A DNA stretch of 48,011 nucleotides from an uncultured Methanobrevibacter sp. (lineage in GTDB: Archaea > Methanobacteriota > Methanobacteria > Methanobacteriales > Methanobacteriaceae). The number at the start of each line of letters is the position of its first letter. Positions within the stretch are counted from its first letter, which is position 1. Below the pieces are notes generated by a model. The model did not search any database. It was not told the origin of the DNA and saw only the letters and a program-made list of their open reading frames with translations. A program made the translations under genes and the position numbers. The DNA lies in the NCBI GenBank assembly GCA_902774685.1, contig CACYJH010000009.1:1-48011 (forward strand), written 5' to 3'. Below are positions 25,692 through 34,785 of this stretch, one piece after another.

Positions 25692-27596
25692 TTATAATAC
25701 AGAGCAATCTGCAGAATAATAAGATAATAATCTTGCTATTTTAGCAACGGTTAATTCATCAATTCTTTTTTGACCACGAATCATCTTATTGAACAATTCA
25801 TCAATGAACAAGTCTTCATTGGTAAGGATTACATTCAAAATAGCTAAATCATCATTTACAAATCCAATAAGAGGTTCAATGTAAATTCCACTAAATCCTT
25901 TGCTGTCAAGGAAAATGGCTAAATCTTCATTTAATTCCAAAGCTTTACGTTTGATTTGACTATTGTCAACAAAATGAATCTCTTCGTTTCCAAACTCAAA
26001 TCTTGTTTGATCATCTTTTTGACCTGCTTGAAGTTCCAAGGTATTTTTCTTATCCATATAATTTTGGATTGAAGCGGAATCGCTTACCATTGCATCAGTT
26101 TCACTTTCTGATTTGACTTTATTCTTATAATCCTTGGAATCATATCTTTTGGACAAGATTGTGAAAACACCAGTTGGTCCAACAACTACATGGTTAATGA
26201 TATCCTTGGATTGTGGCGGTTGAACCGCATAGAATACATAGAAATCATTAGGAAGAGCAAGCAATCTTTCACGGATAATTCTTCCACGAGCAATGTAATT
26301 ATTGAAAGCGTATCTCTTGTAGATTCCGAAACTAAATAAAAGAACACCAAGAGCTACTCCAATCAATGCGTACCATATTTTGCTGACAAAGAAGTAGTAA
26401 GCTGCAGATACGACTAATGCAAATGCACCAAGCAATATATAAACATCAGCATAGGTTTTCTTAGGTTCATAAGCCCTGTTTTGAGCTTTCATCAATTCAA
26501 CAGTTTCTTTAGTGACTAAAGCATCCTCCTCACTTGCAGTCAAGTTTCCACGTATAACGCTTTCTTCACCTCTTTTGATTAAACGTTTTACGGAACTTCC
26601 CTTATAGAATTCCTTATCCATTGACCTTATGTAATCATCCTTAAGGGAATCACTTAAAGCCACATAATATTTGTAACGAGCAAGCTTGAATGCCTCATAT
26701 TCTTCAGGGCTGTCAAAGACCATTTCATTTTGAACTCTTGCAAATAATTTTTGGTCTTCTTCAGATAACTTCTGTCTGCTTAATGAAACTGGGGATTCAG
26801 GCATTTCATCTTCAGGAATGTCTGTAACTTCAACAAGTCTTTCTTCCTGAGCTTCCTCTTCAGGAGCATAAGCAAAGCCTGTGGCAATATCCCTTGAAGT
26901 TTCCATATACCTTTTTTCAGCATGAATAGGAATAATCTCATCAGGTTCTCCAAGTGTAGAGTCATAGATGGAACCATATGAGATCACTTCATCATCAGTT
27001 TCGTAGGTGTCTTCAAGAACATACTCCTCTTCATCATAGGAATAGTCTTCACTAGCACCAAGTTCTGCATGAATAGGAATAATCTCATCTACATCAGAAT
27101 CAGAATAACTAGCCTCCGCATGAATAGGAATAATCTCATCTACATCAGAATCAGAATAATTTGCTTCAGCATGAATAGGAATAATCTCATCTACATCAGA
27201 ATCAGAATAATTTGCTTCAGCATGAATAGGAATAATCTCATCGATTTCGGTTTCAGTGCGTGGGTTGTCTATAAAAACAGTAGAAGTGTCTTCAGTTGAT
27301 GCTGAACCCATATTGGAAACATAATCCAAAGATCCACCACAACTATCACATTCAAATTCGTTTATATCATCATTTTCACTTAATTGATATTTTAATCCGC
27401 AATTAACACAATAGACCATTACAGAATCAGAATAATTCTGCGGATTAAAATCAGAGGAAACTTGTTCTTCGCTTGTTGAGAAGCTTGTCAATTCCTCTAG
27501 ATTTCCAGAACAAACAGAACATTCGAATGCATTGATATCATCAGCATCATCAAGCTGATATTTTGCACCACAGTTCTGACATACAACCACTTTCAT
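25692..27596 (-). CDS. Zinc-ribbon, repeat-bearing membrane protein with NERD-like domain
   Basis: The product of about 634 residues has an unusual plan. Two zinc ribbons start the protein (CQNCGAKYQL...CSVCSG, then CVNCGLKYQL...CDSCGG). Residues of about 115-235 are acidic and carry DEIIPIHAE five times, three in perfect 17-residue tandem. A long charged helical part follows, then two membrane helices (YILLGAFALVVSAAYYFF and WYALIGVALGVLLFSFGIY). The rest resembles a NERD nuclease-related domain, with HVVVGPTGVFTILSKRYD and a long tail. I see no sure catalytic set. The start is ATG 27596 with AGGGAT upstream; GTG 27611 lacks an SD site. The role is unknown. Confidence 0.85.
   Translation of the reverse strand: MKVVVCQNCGAKYQLDDADDINAFECSVCSGNLEELTSFSTSEEQVSSDFNPQNYSDSVMVYCVNCGLKYQLSENDDINEFECDSCGGSLDYVSNMGSASTEDTSTVFIDNPRTETEIDEIIPIHAEANYSDSDVDEIIPIHAEANYSDSDVDEIIPIHAEASYSDSDVDEIIPIHAELGASEDYSYDEEEYVLEDTYETDDEVISYGSIYDSTLGEPDEIIPIHAEKRYMETSRDIATGFAYAPEEEAQEERLVEVTDIPEDEMPESPVSLSRQKLSEEDQKLFARVQNEMVFDSPEEYEAFKLARYKYYVALSDSLKDDYIRSMDKEFYKGSSVKRLIKRGEESVIRGNLTASEEDALVTKETVELMKAQNRAYEPKKTYADVYILLGAFALVVSAAYYFFVSKIWYALIGVALGVLLFSFGIYKRYAFNNYIARGRIIRERLLALPNDFYVFYAVQPPQSKDIINHVVVGPTGVFTILSKRYDSKDYKNKVKSESETDAMVSDSASIQNYMDKKNTLELQAGQKDDQTRFEFGNEEIHFVDNSQIKRKALELNEDLAIFLDSKGFSGIYIEPLIGFVNDDLAILNVILTNEDLFIDELFNKMIRGQKRIDELTVAKIARLLSYYSADCSVL
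26920..27244 (-). repeat. 51-base in-frame coding repeat (DEIIPIHAE)
   Basis: The core GCATGAATAGGAATAATC recurs at 27067, 27118, 27169 and 27220, exactly 51 bases apart, and once more at 26920, 147 bases away. All copies are in frame. The three units between 27067 and 27220 are nearly identical in DNA as well as protein, which indicates recent tandem duplication or strong homogenisation. Confidence 0.9.
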
Positions 27597-27837
27597 CTTA
27601 TCCCTACTCACGTTTATTTGTAATCCATTTTTATCAAAAAATACTAAAAGATTTATAGATTACTCTAATAAATTAATACTGATATTATATTTATAATTTA
27701 TTATTTTTAAACATTATGATTAAACTAAATTTTTAGTGAGATTTTTTGGATTTTGATTAAGAAAAATAGGAAAAATATTGGCCAAAATTATAAAAAATGA
27801 ATAAAATAAAAATAGTTTTTTTAAAGATAAAATCATT

Positions 27838-29022
27838 TTAGGATAATCCTAATAATTTTTCATAAATATCTAAAATTTGTTTATTGATTATATCCCAATC
27901 ATATCTCTCTTTGATAAGTCTTTTTCCATTTTCACCATAAGTCTTGGATAAATCCTCATCAAACAACAACTTTTCAATAGCTTCCCTCAATGAGTCCTTA
28001 TCATCATCACAAGCCAGACCACAATTTCCATCAACCCAATCATGAATATGGTTGTTTTTAGTCAATACCAATGGCTTGGAACATGCCATAGCTTCCAATC
28101 CGCTTGTTGTGAATGATTCATACTTTGAAGGCATAACAAATAAATCACAGTCAACCAATGCCTCTTGCTTCTCTTCCTTATACAATGGACCTGTGACAAT
28201 CACATTATCTTCCAAGGAATACATTCTAATCTTATCTTCCAACTCAGTCAAATATCCATCATCAGGACCTACAATAGCTAATTTTATGTTTTTATTTTCA
28301 TTCAAACCAATCAGATCATTGAATGAATCAATCAACAAATCAAGCCCCTTGATTTCATGAATTCTGCCTACAAAAAGAATTAGCTTATCATCATCAGAAA
28401 TATTGAATTTAGAGCGGAATCTGCCATAATCTGGGAGATTTTCATACTCTTCAAGATTGATTCCAAGTGGAACAATCTCAATCTTATCCTCATCAACACC
28501 CATCTTCAGATATTGCTCCTTTTCAACTTCAGTTAATGCAAATACACAAGCTGCATTATGAAGAATCTTGAATCCAAAGACCTTGTCAAAAAGGTTTTTC
28601 AATCCTTCCTTCTGGAAGAAAGGAAGTACAGAACCATGAGCCTGTACAATGTATGGTATATTGTTTTTCCTTGCAAAATGGCTTGCAATAATAGCCAATG
28701 TTTGCCTATGCTCATGAATGTGAACAATTTCATAATCCTTGATTTCCTTTCTTATTCTAAAAGGAGCGGAAAAAGGAGTATCCAACATTGTAGCCATCTT
28801 AAACCTATTGGATAAGTTTTTAAAATAATCGACCATAATGCCATCAACATCGACATCATAACGGCCATCGGGGAATTTCAATCTTTCCTTACATGAATCT
28901 GTGCTTAAGACTTTAACATCATTGTCTTCTGCCTGTTTGGATGCAATCTGATAGCTTGCGTTAACTACCCCTCCAGCAGACAGACAAGGAATAAAGAAAT
29001 GTGCCACATGTAAAATCTTCAT
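27838..29022 (-). CDS. Glycosyltransferase family 4 enzyme
   Basis: The 394-residue GT-B enzyme has a retaining-type layout. The N-terminal acceptor domain starts MKILHVAHFFIPCLSAGGV; the donor domain shows VPLGINLEEY (about 183-192), LFVGRIHEIKGLDLLIDSF (about 217-235) and MPSKYESFTTSGLEAMACSK (about 304-323), the EX7E motif region. It would add a sugar from a nucleotide donor to a lipid or glycan on the cytoplasmic side. The start is ATG 29022 with GGTGA five bases upstream; the GTG at 29031 overlaps that site. Its upstream neighbour, the membrane glycosyltransferase, ends 11 bases before this start, so both are one transcript. Confidence 0.92.
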   Translation of the reverse strand: MKILHVAHFFIPCLSAGGVVNASYQIASKQAEDNDVKVLSTDSCKERLKFPDGRYDVDVDGIMVDYFKNLSNRFKMATMLDTPFSAPFRIRKEIKDYEIVHIHEHRQTLAIIASHFARKNNIPYIVQAHGSVLPFFQKEGLKNLFDKVFGFKILHNAACVFALTEVEKEQYLKMGVDEDKIEIVPLGINLEEYENLPDYGRFRSKFNISDDDKLILFVGRIHEIKGLDLLIDSFNDLIGLNENKNIKLAIVGPDDGYLTELEDKIRMYSLEDNVIVTGPLYKEEKQEALVDCDLFVMPSKYESFTTSGLEAMACSKPLVLTKNNHIHDWVDGNCGLACDDDKDSLREAIEKLLFDEDLSKTYGENGKRLIKERYDWDIINKQILDIYEKLLGLS

Positions 29023-29033
29023 AAAATTCACCT

Positions 29034-30788
29034 TTAATTAATCCTCTCAAATAAATACAAACCATTCTCTTGATGGATCATAGTATAATTCTCTAATTTA
29101 AAGTTATCATCTGAAATGTAATAAGTGATATTGCTTGATTCAAGATAATCCAATTGGTCATCTGTAATGGCAACTGTATTGGTCTTCAAGAACCAATTCA
29201 AAGACCTTTGATGGAATACTGCAACCTCTTTAGAAGCATAATCTGGATCATAATCAATCAAATAATCTGCAATCACCTTGTTCTTGTTGAAATCCTCATT
29301 GTAATGAACTGTTGCAGGGAAAGACATGGCTGAAAATATGCAGAATACAATTAGGATTATTGGAACAATGCTTAAAATGTTTTTGCTCTTGAATTCCAGC
29401 TTATGTTCCTTAGCCCAGTCCGAAATATGGCTTAAAGCATATATTGCAAAGTAAATGAAGGCAGGAAATACTGTTATTATATATCTGTTTACTTTAATGT
29501 TCAGGAATGTGAAGAAGATGAAGTAAACCAAAAACCATGCCAACATAAGGATATTCAATGAATAATCATCTCTGTCAAAACCATTTTTCTTCAATATTGC
29601 AAATAGGATTACAAAATCAACCAACAGAATTGTTAGGGTTATCAATGAATTTATCTTAAAGCTTAAGATGGAAGCAATCAACAATAGAACAAATAAAATC
29701 CATGCAAATGATTTGAAATGTTTATTTGAATATTTGCTTGATTTATCCCCAACACCATTCTTAATCTTGCTTTTATGATTATGATTAAACAGGTTATAAA
29801 TAAACAGCATTATTCCTAAAGCAAAGAGCCCTATCAGGAAATAAGATACAATATTAAATCCATTCAAAACTGGAATGACATCATCAAAGCTTACATAATC
29901 TGAAAAGAGGAAGTTAGGAAAATCATGAAGATAGAATAATGTGTCAGTTGTATATGCATTGTCAATAACTTCTCCTTTAGAACCAGAGGCAAATGTAGAG
30001 CTTTGAGTTAAAAAGGACAAATGAGAACCAAAAGATAGAATCAAAGCGGAAAATATCATAATCAATACAAGTGCCAAAGCAAAGGATTTCAATATATTCC
30101 TGAATTCATCCCCTTTCAAATAAGATTTGGCCTTAGCAAATAATCCTCCCATATCATTGAACAATAAGTCAAAATTGGTGAAAAAGTCATGATATGAAAG
30201 GTAATACAATAAAATCAAAGGTATTAGGAATAATGCAGTATAACGTGTGAAAATAGCCAAGACCAATAGGGGAATTGCTAAAATATAATATTTCGAATCC
30301 TTGTCAATAGCTAAAACTGTAAAAAGGATTGCCCATATTGATAAGCTAACTGCAGGTATGTCCAATGTTCCATTAGCCCACCAAAGCAAGTTTAGAGAGA
30401 AAGCTCCAAAAAGAAAAGCACCGCATAAGCTTAATAATGAGCTAAACCTATTCTTTAGAAATACATAAATCCCAATATTGCCTAAGATGCAAAAGATGCC
30501 TGTAACGGCATAAAGGGAAGTTTCAGATAAAAATCCCAACCTAAAAAAGATGGATGTTAAAAAACAGATTAGCGGAGACAAATACAAATATACGTTACTT
30601 GATTTGAAACCTGCAAAAGTAAGTGAATTGGTCAAATACACGAAAACATCTGAACAGTAGATTCCAAGATTTAGGTTGTGGTCTATAAGAACATATGTGA
30701 CGATAATGCTGAAAATTGTTAAAATCATCAAATAAGAAAAATCTTTTCTAGAGATATTTAAATCTTCAAAAATATTTTTAAAAACCAT
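29034..30788 (-). CDS. PMT/GT39-like membrane glycosyltransferase
   Basis: The 584-residue protein has about 12 membrane helices and an acidic residue after the first helix (LGIYCSDVFVYLTN, about residues 41-55), the layout of lipid-phosphate-sugar-dependent GT-C enzymes such as ArnT and protein mannosyltransferases. An extracytoplasmic loop lies around 250-285 (SSTFASGSKGEVIDN), and the C-terminal 80 residues are a soluble tail. It probably transfers a sugar from a polyprenyl phosphate outside the cell. I take ATG 30788 as the start (AAAGTG upstream); a longer frame begins 36 bases earlier without an SD site. Confidence 0.83.
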   Translation of the reverse strand: MVFKNIFEDLNISRKDFSYLMILTIFSIIVTYVLIDHNLNLGIYCSDVFVYLTNSLTFAGFKSSNVYLYLSPLICFLTSIFFRLGFLSETSLYAVTGIFCILGNIGIYVFLKNRFSSLLSLCGAFLFGAFSLNLLWWANGTLDIPAVSLSIWAILFTVLAIDKDSKYYILAIPLLVLAIFTRYTALFLIPLILLYYLSYHDFFTNFDLLFNDMGGLFAKAKSYLKGDEFRNILKSFALALVLIMIFSALILSFGSHLSFLTQSSTFASGSKGEVIDNAYTTDTLFYLHDFPNFLFSDYVSFDDVIPVLNGFNIVSYFLIGLFALGIMLFIYNLFNHNHKSKIKNGVGDKSSKYSNKHFKSFAWILFVLLLIASILSFKINSLITLTILLVDFVILFAILKKNGFDRDDYSLNILMLAWFLVYFIFFTFLNIKVNRYIITVFPAFIYFAIYALSHISDWAKEHKLEFKSKNILSIVPIILIVFCIFSAMSFPATVHYNEDFNKNKVIADYLIDYDPDYASKEVAVFHQRSLNWFLKTNTVAITDDQLDYLESSNITYYISDDNFKLENYTMIHQENGLYLFERIN

Positions 30789-30838
30789 TTTAACACTTTT
30801 CCCATCACTATTTTGGATTCGCACTTTTTATTGACCAA

Positions 30839-31714
30839 TTATAAAATAAAATTAAAGATATCAAATGACCCTACTACAAAAGCGAGGAAACTGATTAGCA
30901 TAGCTATCTTAAGATTCTTTGAAACCTTTGCACATGTTTCCTCTGGAGGGTCTAATTTCAAGCTGTATGCACTGTATAAAAATATGATTATCGGCACAAT
31001 CATGATAATCATATATGAAACATTAAAAATCTTGAAGATATAAAGGATCGGGCACATCAATGTAGTTACAACAATCAAAATGATTGAAACGATTGATGGT
31101 ATTTTCTTGCCATAAAGAATAGGGAAGGTTCTTGCTCCTTCCAATTTATCCCCTTCAATGTCTTCCATATCCTTCACTATTTCACGAGCCAAAGTCATGA
31201 ATAGTGCGAATAAACCTAAATAGATTGATATGAATAAGATCTTCAAGGAGTTTGTAGCACAAGCGATTACAGTTCCTGCAATAACAAAACAGAACCCTGT
31301 TAGAGTTGCAACGGTAAGGTTTCCAACCAAAGGCATTGCCTTAAGGTTTCTTGCATATAGATACATTATGATTACTGCAGGAATGACTATTACAGAAGGC
31401 CAAATTGAATTGACAAGATAACTGCAAACTAAACTTAATGCAACACCTATTGCAAATAAGAGATAGGAATAGTTTCTTGCATTTTCTAAGCTTATTCTTC
31501 CAGATGGAATAGGTCGATTAGGCTTGTTGATTTCATCTATCTTTACATCAAAAACATCATTGATGGTATTTCCAGCAGCTGTACATACAAAAACAATCAA
31601 TGCACAGATGATTATAGGCAAATCATAATAATGACCAACAAACATCATCAGTATTACGGCAATGGCTGCCATAACCGCATTTCCTGGACGAATTATTTCT
31701 AAATAAGCATTCAT
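30839..31714 (-). CDS. UbiA-family prenyltransferase, probable digeranylgeranylglyceryl phosphate synthase
   Basis: The 291-residue membrane protein has about nine helices and both Asp motifs of the UbiA family: NDVFDVKIDEIN (about 51-62, followed by NKPNRPIPSGR) and DMEDIEGDKLEGARTFP (about 180-196). The archaeal branch attaches the second geranylgeranyl chain to geranylgeranylglyceryl phosphate, the step before CDP-archaeol. The opening MNAYLEIIRPGNAVMAAIAV is that of this branch. AGAGGGAT lies five bases before ATG. Its gene precedes the PMT-like enzyme by 50 bases. Confidence 0.9.
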   Translation of the reverse strand: MNAYLEIIRPGNAVMAAIAVILMMFVGHYYDLPIIICALIVFVCTAAGNTINDVFDVKIDEINKPNRPIPSGRISLENARNYSYLLFAIGVALSLVCSYLVNSIWPSVIVIPAVIIMYLYARNLKAMPLVGNLTVATLTGFCFVIAGTVIACATNSLKILFISIYLGLFALFMTLAREIVKDMEDIEGDKLEGARTFPILYGKKIPSIVSIILIVVTTLMCPILYIFKIFNVSYMIIMIVPIIIFLYSAYSLKLDPPEETCAKVSKNLKIAMLISFLAFVVGSFDIFNFIL

Positions 31715-31807
31715 TAAATCCCTCTGTAATCTTATAATAATGAGTATATATTTTAATAAGTATAAATTTATTTATTATCTGACTTTTATTCCAAATCCAT
31801 TGAAACA

Positions 31808-33145
31808 TTAATTAAAACCATTTAACAAATCTGCGAATTTCCTTGCCATATTTTTCATTGAGTAATCTTCAATATTGACATCAGCATCATATTCAATGGA
31901 ACCTTTTTCTAAAAATTCATTATAGAATTGCAATACGACTTCCTTAGTTGATTCCAAATCAGAAACATGATATCCTACTTTTGTCTCTTCAATGAGATCC
32001 TTTAGGGAACCTTCCTTATGACCTATTGACAAAACAGGTTTTTTAAGTGCAAAGTATTCATAAATCTTACCTGGAATAAACATCTTTTCCTTCTCATTAT
32101 CCCAAGATATGAGCAATAGCACATCACTTTCCAACTGCTTTTTCAATACATCTTCATGGGATATTTTTCCACCAATCTCAACAATATCCGAAAGACCATA
32201 TTTTTCAGCTATCTCTTTTAGATTTGTGCTGTCCCCATAGAATTCTATAGAAAGTTTAGATGAATCCAATTTATTTTCATCTTCCAATTGACGAATTGCA
32301 TTGAATAGATTTGAAGGGTCTCTCTTTCCACCATACAATGAACCGGCATATATGAATTTTAATTTATCATGAGAATCATACAAAGGAGCAGAATCAGATT
32401 TGATTAATTCCTCCAAATAGTTTAAATCATCCTCATCATAACCTGACAATATAGGCACTATCCTATTGTTTGGATGCAAGGTGGCTAATGTATCTGCAGC
32501 CAAATCTGTAGTGGTTGTTAAAACATCAGTATTTTCAAATGTTTTCAATTCCAGTCTTCTTTCAAAGTATTCCCTTATGAAAGTATGTGAAACATAAGGA
32601 TTCATATTCCAAAGGTCCCTTAAATCAGCTATCCAAAAGAGATCATACTTATCCTTCAAATCCTTTGCAATAGTGTGACAGGTTATTGGCCATGAAGAAC
32701 TTATGATGGCTTCAATTTCCTCTTCTTCAATAATCCTTGAAGCTGCTTCAAATGCAGATTCATGCCAATATTTCATGCCATCAGGATAGGCAAAGACTTC
32801 ACCAGCCAATGAAATGGCTTTTGAAGCGATTGGATTTGAATATGAAGTGGAATCCTTTAATTTATCATCCACAGCCCCATTTAAATCCTCTGATTTGATT
32901 TCTTTGGAATTCTTTGACTTGCCCTTGAACTTTTTGGAAAAATGAGAAAACATGTCTTCATATTCTGTGTAAATGATTCTGCAATCCAAATCAGCATTTT
33001 CTTTAGGAACAAAACCTAAATCAGGAACTATGACAATAGGCTCCCATCCATATTGGGGCAAATATTTCGCTAATGCCCTTAATCTTTTAGAAGCTATTTC
33101 ATTAACCTGGTTAAAATAAAATGCTATTAAAATTACTTTCCTCAT
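31808..33145 (-). CDS. GT4-like glycosyltransferase
   Basis: The 445-residue GT-B protein begins RKVILIAFYFNQVNEIASKRL with the acceptor pocket ALAKYLPQYGWEPIVIV. The donor half has KFIYAGSLYGGKRDPSNLF (about 255-273) and MFIPGKIYEYFALKKPVLSI (about 355-374), the region that binds the nucleotide sugar in capsule-type transferases. A low-complexity Lys/Ser insert lies around 70-105. AAGGTAC precedes the ATG at 33145. It is divergent from Ino1 across about 173 bases. Its sugar is unknown. Confidence 0.88.
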   Translation of the reverse strand: MRKVILIAFYFNQVNEIASKRLRALAKYLPQYGWEPIVIVPDLGFVPKENADLDCRIIYTEYEDMFSHFSKKFKGKSKNSKEIKSEDLNGAVDDKLKDSTSYSNPIASKAISLAGEVFAYPDGMKYWHESAFEAASRIIEEEEIEAIISSSWPITCHTIAKDLKDKYDLFWIADLRDLWNMNPYVSHTFIREYFERRLELKTFENTDVLTTTTDLAADTLATLHPNNRIVPILSGYDEDDLNYLEELIKSDSAPLYDSHDKLKFIYAGSLYGGKRDPSNLFNAIRQLEDENKLDSSKLSIEFYGDSTNLKEIAEKYGLSDIVEIGGKISHEDVLKKQLESDVLLLISWDNEKEKMFIPGKIYEYFALKKPVLSIGHKEGSLKDLIEETKVGYHVSDLESTKEVVLQFYNEFLEKGSIEYDADVNIEDYSMKNMARKFADLLNGFN

Positions 33146-33318
33146 TGAAGTACCTTACCTATTTTTTCAATATTTTAAAAACATTTAAATAAACTAATTA
33201 AAATATATTAAAATAACATAATTTATATTTTATTCAATAAAGTTTAAATAAATTTACGAATATAATAACATAAAGATAAAAAGTTTAAAATTATAATTTT
33301 TATATACTGGTGAAAAAA

Positions 33319-34413
33319 ATGAGTAAGATTAAAATCGCAATTGTGGGAATAGGAAACTGTGCAAGTTCACTTATACAAGGAATTCATTATTACAAAGATA
33401 AAGATCCTAAAGATGCAATCGGTCTTATGCACTGGAAAATTGGAGACTGGGACCCAACAGACATTGAAGTAGTTGCTGCTTTTGATATAGATGCAAGAAA
33501 AGTTGGAAAAACTGTTGACGAAGCTATCTTTGCAAAACCAAACTGTACCACAGTCTTCCAAGAAGAAATACCAAAAAGTGATGTAATCGTTCAAATGGGA
33601 CCTGTTCTCGATGGTGTCAGTGAACATATGTCCGAGTTCGAAGAAGATTATACTTTTGTAGTGGCTGATGAAGAACCAGTAGATGTTGTTGAAGTCTTGA
33701 AAGAAAGTGGAGCTGAAATATTACTCAGTTATTTACCAGTAGGTTCTGAAGAAGCTGCAAGATTCTATGCACAATGTGCTTTAGATGCAGAAATTGCTTA
33801 TATCAATTGTATGCCAGTATTTATTGTAAGTGACCCAGAGTGGGACGCTAAGTTCAGAGAAAAAGGACTTCCTGCAGTTGGTGACGACATTAAAGCACAA
33901 ATTGGTGCAACAATTACTCACAGAACTTTAAGTAACTTATTTAAAGAAAGAGGAGTTAAATTAGTCCACACTTACCAAATCAACACTGGTGGAAATACTG
34001 ACTTCTTGAACATGTTAAACAGAAAACGTTTAGACTCTAAAAAAGAATCTAAAACAGAAGCTGTTCAATCAGTACTTGCAGAAAGAATGGATCCTCATGA
34101 CATTCACATTGGTCCAAGTGATTACGTACCATGGCAAAAAGACAATAAGATCTGTTTCTTAAGAATGGAAGGTAAAACCTTTGGTGACGTACCAATGGAA
34201 ATTGAACTCAGATTAAGTGTAGAAGATTCTCCAAACTCTGCAGGTTGTGTAATTGATGCAATCCGTTGCTGTAAATTAGGACTCGAAAGAGGAATTGGTG
34301 GACAACTCACTTCCATTTCATCCTATGTAATGAAACACCCTCCAATCCAATTTACAGATGATGAAGCAGCAGCAAATGTTGAAGCATTCATCAACGGAGA
34401 ATTAGAACGTTAA
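33319..34413 (+). CDS. ino1: Myo-inositol-1-phosphate synthase
   Basis: The 364-residue enzyme converts glucose 6-phosphate to 1L-myo-inositol 1-phosphate with NAD. The Rossmann motif is IAIVGIGNCASSLIQG (about 6-21). The central part has LLSYLPVGSEEAARFYAQ, and the end has the lysine-containing IQINTGGNTDFLNML-type motif (YQINTGGNTDFLNMLNRKR starts about residue 220). The length fits the short archaeal type. The start is ATG 33319 with GGTGA upstream; a GTG at 33310 is part of that SD site. The product supplies archaetidylinositol synthesis, which fits the lipid gene nearby. Confidence 0.95.
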   Translation: MSKIKIAIVGIGNCASSLIQGIHYYKDKDPKDAIGLMHWKIGDWDPTDIEVVAAFDIDARKVGKTVDEAIFAKPNCTTVFQEEIPKSDVIVQMGPVLDGVSEHMSEFEEDYTFVVADEEPVDVVEVLKESGAEILLSYLPVGSEEAARFYAQCALDAEIAYINCMPVFIVSDPEWDAKFREKGLPAVGDDIKAQIGATITHRTLSNLFKERGVKLVHTYQINTGGNTDFLNMLNRKRLDSKKESKTEAVQSVLAERMDPHDIHIGPSDYVPWQKDNKICFLRMEGKTFGDVPMEIELRLSVEDSPNSAGCVIDAIRCCKLGLERGIGGQLTSISSYVMKHPPIQFTDDEAAANVEAFINGELER

Positions 34414-34429
34414 GAATTTATTTCTTAAC
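34409..34429 (+). terminator. Terminator of ino1
   Basis: GTTAAGAA (34409-34416) and TTCTTAAC (34422-34429) pair around five bases and include the TAA stop codon. T7 and T6 runs follow at about 34435-34450. Confidence 0.75.
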
Positions 34430-34785
34430 CTTTACTTTTTTTATTTTTTACTTATTTTGATTTTAACTTATTTTACTGTTTACTTATTTTATTTCTAACT
34501 AATTTTACTCTTTACTTATTTTACTTCTAACTAATTTTACTGTTTAACCTCATTAAAAACAAACTATTTCTTCAAACTTTTTAAATTTCAAATTCTCATC
34601 AACCCCCATTTTTAATAATTAATGACACACTAAAAGATTAGTAAAAAATAGATAAGTATTATTAGTAGTTATAACAATAAATAATAATATAATGTAAAAT
34701 AATCTTATGTGATTTAATAAATGATTCTTAAATCATTTCAATGTTTGAATTAATAAATATTTGAAAATTATAGTGAGGTGTAAAG
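34414..34785. other. 372-base gap ino1-pycB: terminator, repeat and pycB promoter
   Basis: After the terminator comes a 32-base tandem repeat (34479-34542). From 34543 on the DNA is AT-rich with no ORF or RNA I can support. The pycB promoter must lie near its end; I see no certain TATA box. GAGGTG precedes the pycB ATG. Confidence 0.5.
34479..34542. repeat. 32-base tandem repeat, two copies
   Basis: Unit 1 (34479-34510) and unit 2 (34511-34542) both begin TTTACTTATTTTA and differ at two positions. Shorter fragments of the unit occur just upstream (ACTTATTTTACTG near 34466-34478). Confidence 0.85.

Noticed and set aside
26920..27244. Possible CRISPR array
   Set aside because: The 51-base period has no unique spacers, the copies are in frame inside a clear coding gene, and no cas gene is near.
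27069..27299. Plus-strand ORF with repeated MNRNNLIYIRIRI-like units
   Set aside because: It is the antisense reading of the 51-base coding repeat of the zinc-ribbon/NERD-like gene and has no SD site.
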